From: JAVBPB01 sp031549965 | GTDB lineage: Bacteria; Bacillota; Clostridia; Lachnospirales; Lachnospiraceae | Length of the DNA: 64,000 nt | NCBI GenBank assembly: GCA_031549965.1 | Contig: JAVBPB010000002.1 | Location: forward strand, 12,339-76,338 | Direction: 5' to 3' | Part shown: positions 53,304-62,901 of the stretch, piece by piece | How the letters are laid out: each line of letters opens with the position of its first letter | Numbering within the stretch: the stretch's first letter is position 1 | Notes under the pieces: generated by a model | What the model was told of the DNA's origin: nothing | Database searches by the model: none | The model's input: only the letters and a program-made list of their open reading frames with translations | Translations under genes and position numbers: made by a program

Positions 53304-54935
53304 TTGAAAGATTTTAAAAGATTAAAAGATCCAATGTATGGATATATTGAAATCCCTTCTGAATATATGTCTGAAATAATTGATACTCCATCTTTTCAAA
53401 GGCTAAGGAGAATAATACAAACGAGTTATTCTCCCCTTTATTCATCAGCAGTACATAATCGTTTTGTTCATTCCATAGGAGTATATCATTTAGGTGAAAT
53501 AGCAATAAAGCAATTGGGATATGAAATATCAAGAGTGTGTAAAACAAGTTTAAACATTAAAGAATATACAAGTACATTTTTGTTAGCATGCTTACTACAC
53601 GATATAGGGCATGCTCCTTTTTCGCATACAGGTGAAAGTTTTTACTTAGATGAAAAATTAAATTATGAAAATTTGCATCAAGAATTAATAAATAAGGTTA
53701 ATAGTGAAAAATTTAAAAATGATTTACCTACTGAGCAGAGCAAATCTGCGGCACCTCACGAAATTATGAGTGCTATAATTGGAATAAGTGAATTTAGTAA
53801 ATTTTTTATTAATAGTGAACAATGTGAATTTTTTGCCAGATGCATTACCGGATATAAGTATTTAGAAAAAGATATAGATTTCAGTTTACTAAATTGCCTT
53901 ATTTCAATGCTAAATTCAAAAGTTATAGATGTTGATAAACTTGATTACTTAATAAGAGATGCATATATTACAGGGTTTGATACTGTTAATATTGATTTTG
54001 AACGACTTCTAAAATCACTTACTGTTATTAAAGAAAATGGAATATATGAAATTGCTTATTATAAAAATGCAATTAGTGTTATTGAGAATGTAGTATATGC
54101 TCATGATTCTGAACGAAAATGGATTCAAAGTCATCCGATTATTTTATATGAGAGCTATATTTTAGAGCATATTTTTACACACTTAAGCGATAGTATGAAT
54201 AAGGATGATAGGAAACTTTTTTCATTGGAAACATTGAATGAAAAAGGTATATCATTTGGTGAAAACTTGCATATTAAATTATTATGTGATGATGATATTA
54301 TGTATTTAATGAAGAATGTATATTCCAATGAAATCAGTGAAGAATTCTTTGATAGAAGAAAAAGGAGGCATCCGGTATGGAAGTCTGAAGCTGAATATAA
54401 TGCATTATTTTTAGAATTAAGTGAAGGGGGCAAGGTTTTAACCGATCTTGAAAATGCTATGGAAGCTACAGTGAATTATTTATCTAAGAATAGTAATTCG
54501 TGGGTAATTGATGATAAACTTATAGAAAAAATAGAGAATGAAATAAACGTATTAGAGACAAATGTGGGAGAAGAATCCTTAGATCCCAAAACTATAGAGG
54601 TTCAAATAGAACAAAAACCTAAAATACTAAAAGTAGCGAAATGTTTAAAATCATATTCTGATGATAAAAAGTTAAATTTTAATTTTGTAGTACTTAAAGT
54701 CTCTCAATTTAATAGTGGGTTTGGGAAACCAGATTTTTCTAAAATTAATATAGCTTTTAAACAACAGAATGAGATTCAGACAGCAAAAGTTGATAGAATA
54801 GTATCATCTTTATCAGCAAAAGAAAAAAAGAGAGAAAACTTTTTTTATCTGTTTTATAAAAGGGAAACAAATAATTCGATTGAGGTTGATAATAAAGATA
54901 TTTGTAGAAGATTATATAAAGAATTTATTGATTAA
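53304..54935 (+). CDS. HD-domain phosphohydrolase (SAMHD1/dGTPase-like)
   Basis: 543 residues from TTG 53304 (GGAGGG upstream). The HD domain is complete: His in HNRFVHSIGVYHLG, HD in LACLLHDIGHAPFSHT, and distal Asp in VIDVDKLDYLIRD. This is the dGTPase/SAMHD1 subfamily, which removes triphosphate from dNTPs, but substrate cannot be fixed by sight. A long C-terminal part (about 330-543) is charged and helical without known motif. The close coupling to a small partner gene resembles two-gene defence cassettes; dGTPases are known anti-phage factors in some bacteria. Confidence 0.88.
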   Translation: MKDFKRLKDPMYGYIEIPSEYMSEIIDTPSFQRLRRIIQTSYSPLYSSAVHNRFVHSIGVYHLGEIAIKQLGYEISRVCKTSLNIKEYTSTFLLACLLHDIGHAPFSHTGESFYLDEKLNYENLHQELINKVNSEKFKNDLPTEQSKSAAPHEIMSAIIGISEFSKFFINSEQCEFFARCITGYKYLEKDIDFSLLNCLISMLNSKVIDVDKLDYLIRDAYITGFDTVNIDFERLLKSLTVIKENGIYEIAYYKNAISVIENVVYAHDSERKWIQSHPIILYESYILEHIFTHLSDSMNKDDRKLFSLETLNEKGISFGENLHIKLLCDDDIMYLMKNVYSNEISEEFFDRRKRRHPVWKSEAEYNALFLELSEGGKVLTDLENAMEATVNYLSKNSNSWVIDDKLIEKIENEINVLETNVGEESLDPKTIEVQIEQKPKILKVAKCLKSYSDDKKLNFNFVVLKVSQFNSGFGKPDFSKINIAFKQQNEIQTAKVDRIVSSLSAKEKKRENFFYLFYKRETNNSIEVDNKDICRRLYKEFID

Positions 54936-55029
54936 ATGTATGTATTAATTAATAAAATTAAATTCAAATTATATAAAGAATGATATTTATCATATACGTT
55001 TGAAATGGTTGTAAAAGTAGATTAATAAT

Positions 55030-55078
55030 AAAAAAAGTTTCTGATATGATTCTAAGGTCATATTCAGAAACTTTTTTT
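55030..55078. terminator. Bidirectional intrinsic terminator
   Basis: AAAAAAAGTTTCTGATATGA (55030-55049) pairs, with one bulged base, with the stretch at 55058-55078 that ends AGAAACTTTTTTT. It serves the convergent HD and membrane-protein genes. Confidence 0.9.
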
Positions 55079-55079
55079 A

Positions 55080-55625
55080 TTAATTATCAAGTAAAAATCT
55101 TTTTCTTAATTTATTCCAAATGCTTCCTTGAAAATATTCATAAGCCATATCATATATAAATAACCCAACCTGACCAGCCAAAAATAAAACTAATAAAATC
55201 TTTGCATCTATTGAGCTAGTATATATAAGCTTTGGTGCAAATATTATAATTGGAATAAAAATAATATTAAAAACAACATATTTACTAATCCAAAATGTTA
55301 ATTTAAAATGACTTCCTGATTTTGCTTTAATTAATTTCCTATAAATAAACTCTATCAACCAAATATATAACCCCATAGCCCCATAGGTTATACAATAAAG
55401 CTTATTAGGAGCAAGTATAACCCCAAGTAAAACAGATGCAATAAAAAATCCAATTCCCAATGTTAAACCAAACTCCCTGATAATAATTCCTACCATAAAA
55501 GAAGCAGCTGCCAATAAGAATAAAGTATTAAAATCAAGAATACCTGATAAAACAATTAAAATAGTTGTAAATGCCAACAATAATCCAGATAAAGCAATAT
55601 GTTTAGCTTTTACATGCATGTGCAT
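55080..55625 (-). CDS. Small multi-pass membrane protein
   Basis: 181 residues from ATG 55625, where GGGAGGAG lies on the minus strand; an earlier ATG at 55643 overlaps that site. About six helices are visible with few charged loops; inner [18 protein letters not shown] is a basic C-terminus. The sequence [20 protein letters not shown] resembles ECF-type or DUF2232-like proteins, but I do not assign a family. It overlaps the DnaJ gene by 16 nt at its 5' end and is probably cotranscribed with it. Confidence 0.75.
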   Translation of the reverse strand: MHMHVKAKHIALSGLLLAFTTILIVLSGILDFNTLFLLAAASFMVGIIIREFGLTLGIGFFIASVLLGVILAPNKLYCITYGAMGLYIWLIEFIYRKLIKAKSGSHFKLTFWISKYVVFNIIFIPIIIFAPKLIYTSSIDAKILLVLFLAGQVGLFIYDMAYEYFQGSIWNKLRKRFLLDN

Positions 55626-56215
55626 AAATCTCCTCCCATACATTCACAACAAGTATCAGCAATCCATAAATCACAGCAAAAATTACCTGTTGACATAGGA
55701 CTTCCATTTCGATAACCACCTGTTTGATAACGTTGATTGTTAAATTCAAATTGATTCAATAGATTTCTGTATTCAATATTATTAGGCTCTAAGTTAACGG
55801 CTTGAGCGGCATGATCTCTTGCAACAATATTATTTCCCATTCCGGCATTAGCAATAGAACTTAAATAATACCATCTTCCATTTCGGTTTGAAATTCGTGT
55901 AAGTATATTTAATGCTTCTCTGTAATTTCTTGAATTAATATAAGTATAAACTGCTGAAATTTGAGGGTCATCCTGTGAATTAGCAGTATAGGTGTATGAA
56001 GAACTATTTTTAAAAGAACCACTTTCTCTTTGTTTCATAATAAAGTCATAAGCTTCTTGAACTTCTTTAAACTTTTCTTCTGCTAAATCAGAAAGAGGAT
56101 TATTTGAATGTGAATCAGGATGATATTTCCTGCTTAAATCACGGTATGCTTTTTTAATTTCATCATTTGTCGCATTTGGAGAAACTCCTAAAATGCTATA
56201 TGGATCTTGTGTCAT
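55610..56215 (-). CDS. DnaJ-domain protein with cysteine-rich C-terminus
   Basis: 201 residues from ATG 56215 (AGGAAAGGATAAT upstream). The J domain (about 1-65) has [21 protein letters not shown] and HPD in KYHPDSHS. A Ser/Gly linker and tetratricopeptide-like helices (about 95-165) with AVNLEPNN follow. The final 25 residues hold seven cysteines (FCCDLW, CCEC, CTCM), which suggests metal binding. It is a Hsp70 co-chaperone. It starts inside the DUF5685 gene and is followed by the membrane protein, a compact three-gene unit. Confidence 0.9.
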   Translation of the reverse strand: MTQDPYSILGVSPNATNDEIKKAYRDLSRKYHPDSHSNNPLSDLAEEKFKEVQEAYDFIMKQRESGSFKNSSSYTYTANSQDDPQISAVYTYINSRNYREALNILTRISNRNGRWYYLSSIANAGMGNNIVARDHAAQAVNLEPNNIEYRNLLNQFEFNNQRYQTGGYRNGSPMSTGNFCCDLWIADTCCECMGGDLCTCM

Positions 56216-57038
56216 AATTATTATCCTTTCCTTCTGACTTACTGAATTTTGTCCAAACTCCGGCATATAAAATATTTTGTAAGATATCATAATCCAATAT
56301 ACAAGGTAATTTTTCAAATTCAGAAGTGCATTCAGCCATCATCATAGTAAGTATTTCGTATATTCTTTGTTTATAATCAGGGGTATTAAATAATTCTTTA
56401 AGAGGGTTATAATGGTTATCTTTTATATCTTCTTCTAAATCATCAAAAGCATCCATGATATAAATAAATTTTCCAAGAAAAAATCCAAGGCGTCTAAGTG
56501 TGCTTTCCCATTGATCTTTTTTATAGACAAAAAGTTCTTCCATAAGTTCACCAAAACAGCCCGATACATTATCTAAATCAGAAGAACCTTCTAACTCATA
56601 TTCCCTCAACTGATTTAAGCACCTTTGAATTGCTTTTGATTGTCTTTTATATTTAGTAATAACCTTTTTGACTTTTCTTCGCAATACAGCACTGCCCATA
56701 AAGCCTGCAATGCTTTTCTCATCCTGCCAATCATCTAAAAAATGATAATAAGTTAAAATAAGATTCATATCAGAAGCATATTCAGAAATTTCGTTTTGCA
56801 ACATGTCATGTTTCTTAACAGGATGAACTAAACAGTGATGTCTGGATTGTTTGGTTTCACTTTCATAAAGAGAGGTTAATAATACAATTAAAAAAGTCAT
56901 GTCATAAGTTAGCGTCAACTGACCGCTAAATCCATAATTGTCTTTTAAAGTTTTACAAAGACCACAATAATAAGCTTTATATTTGTAGAAGTCCTTAACT
57001 TTTAATTCAGGCTTATAAATAGTTACATATCCAAACAT
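56196..57038 (-). CDS. DUF5685 family protein
   Basis: 280 residues, largely helical, with the N-terminal [20 protein letters not shown], a CxxC pair in front of a bundle that contains [14 protein letters not shown], a DDxxD-like acid patch reminiscent of isoprenoid-synthase folds. The family is conserved next to DnaJ genes in Clostridia. Its function is not known. The C-terminal tail overlaps the DnaJ start by 20 nt. ATG 57038 is preceded by AAGAGAGGAAT. Confidence 0.85.
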   Translation of the reverse strand: MFGYVTIYKPELKVKDFYKYKAYYCGLCKTLKDNYGFSGQLTLTYDMTFLIVLLTSLYESETKQSRHHCLVHPVKKHDMLQNEISEYASDMNLILTYYHFLDDWQDEKSIAGFMGSAVLRRKVKKVITKYKRQSKAIQRCLNQLREYELEGSSDLDNVSGCFGELMEELFVYKKDQWESTLRRLGFFLGKFIYIMDAFDDLEEDIKDNHYNPLKELFNTPDYKQRIYEILTMMMAECTSEFEKLPCILDYDILQNILYAGVWTKFSKSEGKDNNYDTRSI

Positions 57039-57273
57039 AAAAATTCCTCTCTTATAAAAATAACTTAAAAGGATTATACTACAATAATTATATTTTTACC
57101 ATTAATATTTTATTAAAAAATTATTAGGAAGTATAAAAGTCAAACTTTAGAGACAGTTATTAGTATAACTTTTTAAACTGATTTGAAATACTAATACTAG
57201 TTTTATTTGATCCTTTTTTTAAGATATGGTATACTATCCAAGAAGATTTTAAAATATTAATAAGGAGACTAAT

Positions 57274-58677
57274 ATGGGCGGAATATTTGGCGTAGCATCA
57301 AAAACCAACTGCATAGACGATTTATTTTTTGGAGTAGATTATCATTCACATCTCGGTACAAGAAGAGGAGGTATGGCGGTATATGGTGAAAACGGATTTG
57401 AAAGGGCAATCCACAACATTGAAAATTCTCCATTTCGTACAAAATTTGAAAAGGATGTCAATGAACTAAAAGGAAACCTTGGTATTGGGTGTATTTCAGA
57501 TTATGAACCGCAGCCACTGTTAGTACATTCCCATTTAGGAAGTTTTGCTATAACAACCGTAGGAAGGATAAATAACATTGAAGAACTAGTTGAAAAATCC
57601 TTTGAAAGCGGACATACTCATTTTTTGGAAATGAGTGGCGGAAACATTAACCCTACGGAATTAGTTACAGCTCTTATAAATAGAAAGAGTACAATTTTAG
57701 AAGGAATTAAATATGTACAAGAAGTTGTAAAAGGTTCTATGTCAATATTAATATTGACTTCTAGTGGTATCTATGCTGCTAGGGACAGATTAGGAAGAAC
57801 ACCTTTAGTAGTTGGAAAAAGAGAAGATGCATTTTGTGTAGCCTTTGAGAATTTTTCCTATATTAATTTGGGTTATGTAGATTACAAAGAATTAGGTCCA
57901 TCAGAAATAGTATATATTACTCCTGAATCTGTAGAAGTATTGAGTGAAGCGAAAGAGGAGATGAAGATATGTTCTTTCCTTTGGATATATTATGGATATC
58001 CTACATCTACATATGAGGGTGTAAACGTTGAAAAGATGAGATATGATTGTGGAGCAATGTTGGCTAAAAGGGATGATGTATCACCTGATATAGTGGCAGG
58101 AGTTCCAGACTCAGGGATTGCTCATGCAATTGGATATGCTAATCAATCCAAAGTTCCATTTGCAAGGCCATTTATAAAATATACTCCAACATGGCCGAGG
58201 TCATTTATGCCTGCAAATCAAAATCAGAGAAGCCTTATTGCTAAAATGAAGTTAATACCTGTTGATACATTAATCAGAGATAAAAAACTTTTGCTAATTG
58301 ATGATTCAATTGTAAGGGGAACTCAGCTAAGGGAAACTACTGAATTTTTATATCAAAGCGGTGCAAAAGAAGTTCACATAAGACCAGCGTGTCCTCCATT
58401 ACTATTTGGATGCAAGTATCTTAATTTCTCCCGATCCAATTCTGAGATGGATTTGATAACGAGAAGAATTATTAAAGAAAGAGAAGGAGAGAATATAGAA
58501 AATATTGAGGATTATACCAATCCAGATAGCAAAAATTATGATGAAATGGTACAAGCAATCTGCAAAGAATTAAAATTTACTTCTCTAAAATATCACAGAT
58601 TAGATGATATGATTAAGGCAATTGGAATCTCACCATGTAAGTTATGTACTTACTGTTGGGATGGAAAGTCGGAGTAA
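57274..58677 (+). CDS. PurF-like amidophosphoribosyltransferase with lost glutaminase site
   Basis: 467 residues. The C-terminal phosphoribosyltransferase domain is intact, with LLLIDDSIVRGTQLRETT binding PRPP, and the iron-sulfur cysteines of Bacillus-type PurF appear in KICSFLW, CPPLLFGCKYL and SPCKLCTYCW. The N-terminal Ntn-glutaminase fold is present but dead: the start is MGGIFG in place of MCGI, so the nucleophile Cys is Gly. The Arg-bearing HVRYST block reads CISDYEP, and the oxyanion HNGNL reads TVGRINN. It may use free ammonia or have a different function. Start ATG 57274 has AAGGAG. Confidence 0.85.
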   Translation: MGGIFGVASKTNCIDDLFFGVDYHSHLGTRRGGMAVYGENGFERAIHNIENSPFRTKFEKDVNELKGNLGIGCISDYEPQPLLVHSHLGSFAITTVGRINNIEELVEKSFESGHTHFLEMSGGNINPTELVTALINRKSTILEGIKYVQEVVKGSMSILILTSSGIYAARDRLGRTPLVVGKREDAFCVAFENFSYINLGYVDYKELGPSEIVYITPESVEVLSEAKEEMKICSFLWIYYGYPTSTYEGVNVEKMRYDCGAMLAKRDDVSPDIVAGVPDSGIAHAIGYANQSKVPFARPFIKYTPTWPRSFMPANQNQRSLIAKMKLIPVDTLIRDKKLLLIDDSIVRGTQLRETTEFLYQSGAKEVHIRPACPPLLFGCKYLNFSRSNSEMDLITRRIIKEREGENIENIEDYTNPDSKNYDEMVQAICKELKFTSLKYHRLDDMIKAIGISPCKLCTYCWDGKSE

Positions 58678-58726
58678 CATGAAAATATGTAATATCCATA
58701 TTATGGCATTTTTAAAATTAAAATGA

Positions 58727-58780
58727 AAAGCCCCAACTATGCGTTAAAGGTTAATTTATCGAATAGTTGGGGCTTTTTTT
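58727..58780 (+). terminator. Intrinsic terminator of the PurF-like gene
   Basis: AAAGCCCCAACTAT (58727-58740) pairs with ATAGTTGGGGCTTT (58763-58776), followed by a T-run. The 22-nt loop takes part in a longer inverted repeat described next. Confidence 0.85.
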
Positions 58781-58976
58781 GCCTTAAAATCAAGGAATTC
58801 ATCTTTTTCAATTCATGGTATTTCTAACATATTATGGATTATATCATATTTGAAAAAATAAATCAAGTATAAAAATTCGTCGAACAGCTAAAAAACAATC
58901 AATTATCTAAATAATATATTTATAAAAATAAATTTTTAAAAGTAAACTATTCGATAAATTAACCTTTTGCGAATAG
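58737..58976. repeat. Pair of inverted stem-loop copies flanking about 180 bp
   Basis: 58746-58768 is the exact reverse complement of 58945-58967 (23 nt), and imperfect matches extend to 58737 and 58976. Each copy can also fold by itself (CTATTCG...CGAATAG around the loop in the second). The intervening 176 bp are AT-rich without an ORF. It could be the relic of a miniature element. Beyond it, 58977-59181 contains AT-rich DNA and the 10-codon ORF at 59072. Confidence 0.6.
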
Positions 58977-59071
58977 TAGAGTGTATATTTTAATTAATAA
59001 ATATATTTAATATTATGCAATATTATTTGTGAAAAGTCAATAGGATAATAATGGAATAGGAGGAAAAAGCC

Positions 59072-59104
59072 ATGAAATATCATAGATACTATAAAAGTCT
59101 GTAA
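59072..59104 (+). CDS. Ten-codon ORF before the CHAP gene
   Basis: ATG 59072 has AGGAGGAAAAAGCC in front and encodes MKYHRYYKSL. A strong site in front of such a short ORF suggests a leader peptide, but no attenuator is visible behind it. Confidence 0.25.
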   Translation: MKYHRYYKSL

Positions 59105-59181
59105 GGTTTTAAGCTGTGATTTGGTAAAATAAATTTTTAAATTAAGTAACTGAAAAAAATTAAATAGGAGAGTGTTGATTT

Positions 59182-61137
59182 ATGAAGAGAAAAGGTTTAA
59201 AAAGAATAAGCGTATTTATGATTTTGTCAATGATTATAACTCAGCTTAATATTTTTTCTGTTTTGGGTTTGGACATAGGCAATAATATTACTGTCTTTGC
59301 AGCAACTAAAACAGAAAAAGTAAGAATTAATAAAAGTACAATTAGTTTAAAAGTTGGAGGCACACAAAAATTAAAAGTCACAATTACTCCGGCTTCATCA
59401 AAATCAAAAATAACTTGGTCATCAAGTAATAAGAAAGTAGCAGTGGTTACTTCTTCGGGAATAGTAAAAGCCATGGGAACAGGAAATGCAATAATAACTG
59501 CTAAAACATCCAAGGGAATAAAAGCTGTTTGTAAAATTAGCGTACAAAAGGCTGATGTAAAAGCTACAAAGATTACAGTTTCTAAAAAAGAGATTAGTTT
59601 GGATATTGATACCGAGGATTATATCCTTAAAGCTGTAATTTCACCAGATAACACAACTAATAAAAAGGTAACATGGTCTTCAAGTAATGAAGATATTGTA
59701 TATGTAGATGATAGAGGTAAACTGTATCTGATGGATGTTGGTAGTGCAGTAATTACTGCTAAGACTTCAAATGGTAAGAAGGCAAATGTAGAAGTTAATG
59801 TTACAATGACAGATAATGAGATTAAATCAATTCAATTACCACAATCTAAAACAATTATAGAAGACAATGAATTACAATTAAATGTTTTGATAAATCCAGA
59901 GGGAATAAGTTTAGATGAATTAATCTGGTCTTCTAATAATAAAGAAGTTGCAGAAGTAGATCAAAACGGTTTAGTTACTGCTAATTCTACAGGGGTTGCA
60001 ACAATTAAAGTTGAAAGCAGTAATGGTATTTATGCAGAATGTGAAATTATTGTTGAATCAGGATATGATGTAGAATATGTAACAGAGCCGTCTACAGAAT
60101 ATGTAACCGAACCAGTAACAGAGCCAGCAACGGAACCAGTGACAATTCCTGTAATCCAAGTTCCAACACAACCAGTAACTCCAGCCCCAACAGCTCCAGT
60201 TGTAATTGTAGAAACTCCAGTAAGGACAACTCCAAGTGAAGGTACGTATAAGATAGTATTATATGGAACAAATAATGTCTTTAATGTATACAATAATGAC
60301 ACAAAAAATGGAACAAAGGTAATTTCATTTGAATGGCATGATGCTAATAATGAAATATGGAGAATTAGTCATGCAGGTTCTCAAAAATTATATTTCACAC
60401 CTCAATCAGCTACAGATAAAGTGCTGGATGTAATGAGGGAAAATAATTCTTGGAATGGAGCATTAAAGGAAGGCTGTTATGCTGATATTTATGATAAAAA
60501 CGATCCTCAAGCACAGGAATTTTATATGGATAAATTTAACGACGGAAGTTTTGTTATTAGATTAGCATCAAATAGTGCTCTTGTGTTACAGGCTAAGTCA
60601 ACATCATCCAATACGGAAATAGTTTTAGCTAAGTATGATGTAAATAATAGATTGCAAAGATGGGGAATTGAAAGCACTTCAGTAACGCAAAGCATATCAA
60701 ATGATAATGCAGCACCTAATCTATACTCAAATTCTTATGGTGCGTCTGTAAATCCATTTTCAAGTGTAAATCTTTATGGACAATGTACTTGGTATGCTTG
60801 GGGGAGAGCAAATGAAGTTAAAGGCTTATCATTGCCTTGCAGAGGTGATGCAAAAACGTGGTTAGATACTGCAAAAAGTAAGGGGTATTCAACCGGTCAA
60901 ACTCCAAAGAAAAATTCAATAGCTGTATGGTCTAATAATAGTTATGGTCATGTTGCTTATGTTGAAAAAGTAGAGGGAGGTAATGTAACAATTACAGAAT
61001 CTAATTGGGGAAAGGTAACATATAATTATCAAAATTTTGAGAATGGAATCCAGTATTATAGTGGATATTCAACTTTGTCAGAAAGTAGTATGAGAACTAG
61101 ACTAGGTACTTTACTTGGATATATTTATTTAGAATAA
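59182..61137 (+). CDS. Secreted Big2/ricin-type/CHAP amidase
   Basis: 651 residues. A signal peptide (about 1-42, with FAATKT after it), three Ig-like Big2 domains (about 45-125, 128-208, 212-292), a Pro/Thr/Glu-rich linker with TEP and VTEP repeats (about 298-345), a ricin-type beta-trefoil domain (about 355-500), and a C-terminal CHAP domain (about 530-645) with catalytic Cys in GQCTWYAWG and His in GHVAYVE. It should cleave peptidoglycan stem peptides at the surface. Start ATG 59182 has AGGAG. The long modular architecture is typical of cell-wall remodelling or adhesion proteins in gut Clostridia. Confidence 0.92.
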   Translation: MKRKGLKRISVFMILSMIITQLNIFSVLGLDIGNNITVFAATKTEKVRINKSTISLKVGGTQKLKVTITPASSKSKITWSSSNKKVAVVTSSGIVKAMGTGNAIITAKTSKGIKAVCKISVQKADVKATKITVSKKEISLDIDTEDYILKAVISPDNTTNKKVTWSSSNEDIVYVDDRGKLYLMDVGSAVITAKTSNGKKANVEVNVTMTDNEIKSIQLPQSKTIIEDNELQLNVLINPEGISLDELIWSSNNKEVAEVDQNGLVTANSTGVATIKVESSNGIYAECEIIVESGYDVEYVTEPSTEYVTEPVTEPATEPVTIPVIQVPTQPVTPAPTAPVVIVETPVRTTPSEGTYKIVLYGTNNVFNVYNNDTKNGTKVISFEWHDANNEIWRISHAGSQKLYFTPQSATDKVLDVMRENNSWNGALKEGCYADIYDKNDPQAQEFYMDKFNDGSFVIRLASNSALVLQAKSTSSNTEIVLAKYDVNNRLQRWGIESTSVTQSISNDNAAPNLYSNSYGASVNPFSSVNLYGQCTWYAWGRANEVKGLSLPCRGDAKTWLDTAKSKGYSTGQTPKKNSIAVWSNNSYGHVAYVEKVEGGNVTITESNWGKVTYNYQNFENGIQYYSGYSTLSESSMRTRLGTLLGYIYLE

Positions 61138-61189
61138 CAAAAGCAGATTGAAAAGCGGTTATCACTGCAAAAAACGAAAGGAAAATACA

Positions 61190-61284
61190 ATGAAAAATAA
61201 AAAAATAAGATAGTTACGAGTCAATACGCAGGAAGTTCATTAAATGCAAATGCGGTAAATGAAATAGTAGCACATCAAGAATAA
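61190..61284 (+). pseudogene. Frameshifted short peptide gene
   Basis: ATG 61190 follows GAAAGGAAAAT and opens MKNKKI; in the next frame the sequence continues with KIVTSQYAGSSLNANAVNE and IVAHQE before a stop at 61282-61284. The 95-nt span is one base off frame. This looks like a small peptide gene with a one-base change. Which is original cannot be told. A terminator follows at 61323. Confidence 0.4.
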
Positions 61285-61322
61285 CTTTTATTAAATATTA
61301 ATAAATTTTAGTATACACATAG

Positions 61323-61370
61323 AAAGAAAGCTAAATAATTATTATCCAATTATATAGCTTTCTTTATTCA
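61323..61370 (+). terminator. Intrinsic terminator
   Basis: AAAGAAAGCTA (61323-61333) pairs with TAGCTTTCTTT (61355-61365), then ATT. Confidence 0.7.
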
Positions 61371-61436
61371 AAATAAAAGACGTAATTAACCAATTAAAAA
61401 TATACAAAACACATTTAAAATACGGAGGAATAATTA

Positions 61437-62816
61437 ATGAACGAAAACGATTACTATGAATGGCTAACCGACTATGGGAATTCAAGCTACAATATATTCG
61501 ACCAATTTTCAAGCATATTTAGTGGAATACATGATTACTTAATTGGAATTTCAATAATAATTGCTCTAATGGGTCTTGCAATATGCTTTTTCGGCTATAA
61601 GATACAAAAAGTCTACATATCTTTCATAACAGGAATTGAATTTGGAATAATAGGATATGCCGTAATTAATAACTTATCTAACAATAGTGGAATATCCTTA
61701 ATCATTGCAATAATTCTAGCAATATTAGGATTTGTTGTAGGGTTTAAATTCTTTAAAGCAGCAATTGTATTATCCATAGGAATAACAGGGTTTTTTATAG
61801 GATATCAAATAACTATGTTGCTAATAAAAGGAGACTCACAAGAAATAGTATCAAAAATCATATCAATTTTAGTTGGATTAGTAATAGGAGCAGCACTGGC
61901 ATGGCTTATACACAAAATATTTAGACCTTTAATGATTGGGATATCATCCATTACAGGTGCTTTTATGTCAGCACCATTCTTATGCCTGATATTTACAGAT
62001 AAGATAAATTCTACTTGGTTTATCCTTGCAATAATCCTATCAGTAGTTGGAATAATATTTCAATTAAAAACATCAGAAAAAAAATTAAATGAAATATTTA
62101 AATTACCATCGAATGTTACCAATACTAATAATAACGAAGACAGTAACTTAAAAGATAAAATACTAGAAAAAGATAAAATAAAAAATGTACAAAGCAGAAC
62201 ATTAAACATTTTAAACCAAAAGTTAGTCCTACCAATCGAATATCCAAACAGTCAATTCTACTTTCTCGGAGGTGCAATACTATCAATTCTTGGGTTTACA
62301 AAGGTATATATTCTAATTGATAAAATTGAAGTGCTACTTTTTGCTGTAATATTGACATTAATTTTTTCTATGTATATGAAAGTAAACCTAAATACAATGA
62401 TTTTAAATTCAGTATGTGCAGTATTTTTAATAATATGTGCATTTGGGCTAATATCAGCAGTACTTAAAAGTGGAAGTATATATCCTATATTATACAATAG
62501 TGGAATGGGATTAGCAGTTTTTTCACTTTGGATGGGTATGCTAAAAAAATTAAAATCAGATTTATGGTATACAATTGCAACAGGAATACTAGGAGCATAT
62601 TTCTTATTACTTGCAGTTAGCTCAAGCTTTAATTTTATTTCATTAGGTGGAATTGTTGCATTATTGCCTTTTGTTATTCCATATGTTAAAAAAATGATGA
62701 ATAATAAGGCTGTAACAAATAAGAATGATAGTGATCAGGAGGAAAAAGAATCTTTTAATGAAGAGACAAGTTCGAAAGAATCACCTTCTGAAGTTGAAGA
62801 AGAATATGTTGAATAA
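61437..62816 (+). CDS. Multi-pass membrane protein (DUF4203-like)
   Basis: 459 residues with ten or more hydrophobic helices in two blocks: about 35-205 (six helices, glycine-rich, DUF4203/TMEM198-like with GYKIQKVYISFITGIEFG) and about 275-420. A charged loop (about 205-270) lies between. The C-terminus is acidic (SDQEEKESFNEE...VEEEYVE). It probably localises to the cytoplasmic membrane. Function unknown. ATG 61437 has GGAGGAA. Confidence 0.8.
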   Translation: MNENDYYEWLTDYGNSSYNIFDQFSSIFSGIHDYLIGISIIIALMGLAICFFGYKIQKVYISFITGIEFGIIGYAVINNLSNNSGISLIIAIILAILGFVVGFKFFKAAIVLSIGITGFFIGYQITMLLIKGDSQEIVSKIISILVGLVIGAALAWLIHKIFRPLMIGISSITGAFMSAPFLCLIFTDKINSTWFILAIILSVVGIIFQLKTSEKKLNEIFKLPSNVTNTNNNEDSNLKDKILEKDKIKNVQSRTLNILNQKLVLPIEYPNSQFYFLGGAILSILGFTKVYILIDKIEVLLFAVILTLIFSMYMKVNLNTMILNSVCAVFLIICAFGLISAVLKSGSIYPILYNSGMGLAVFSLWMGMLKKLKSDLWYTIATGILGAYFLLLAVSSSFNFISLGGIVALLPFVIPYVKKMMNNKAVTNKNDSDQEEKESFNEETSSKESPSEVEEEYVE

Positions 62817-62901
62817 AACCCTGAGTACTGTCATTGCATCATAGGATAGGGAATTGCATTCTTTGCTCAGTTTAATGATGTTTATAGGCATCTAATTTAC
62901 T

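Noticed and set aside
60070..60200. CRISPR or satellite repeat
   Set aside because: Short repeated codons encode the TEP-type linker of the CHAP protein.
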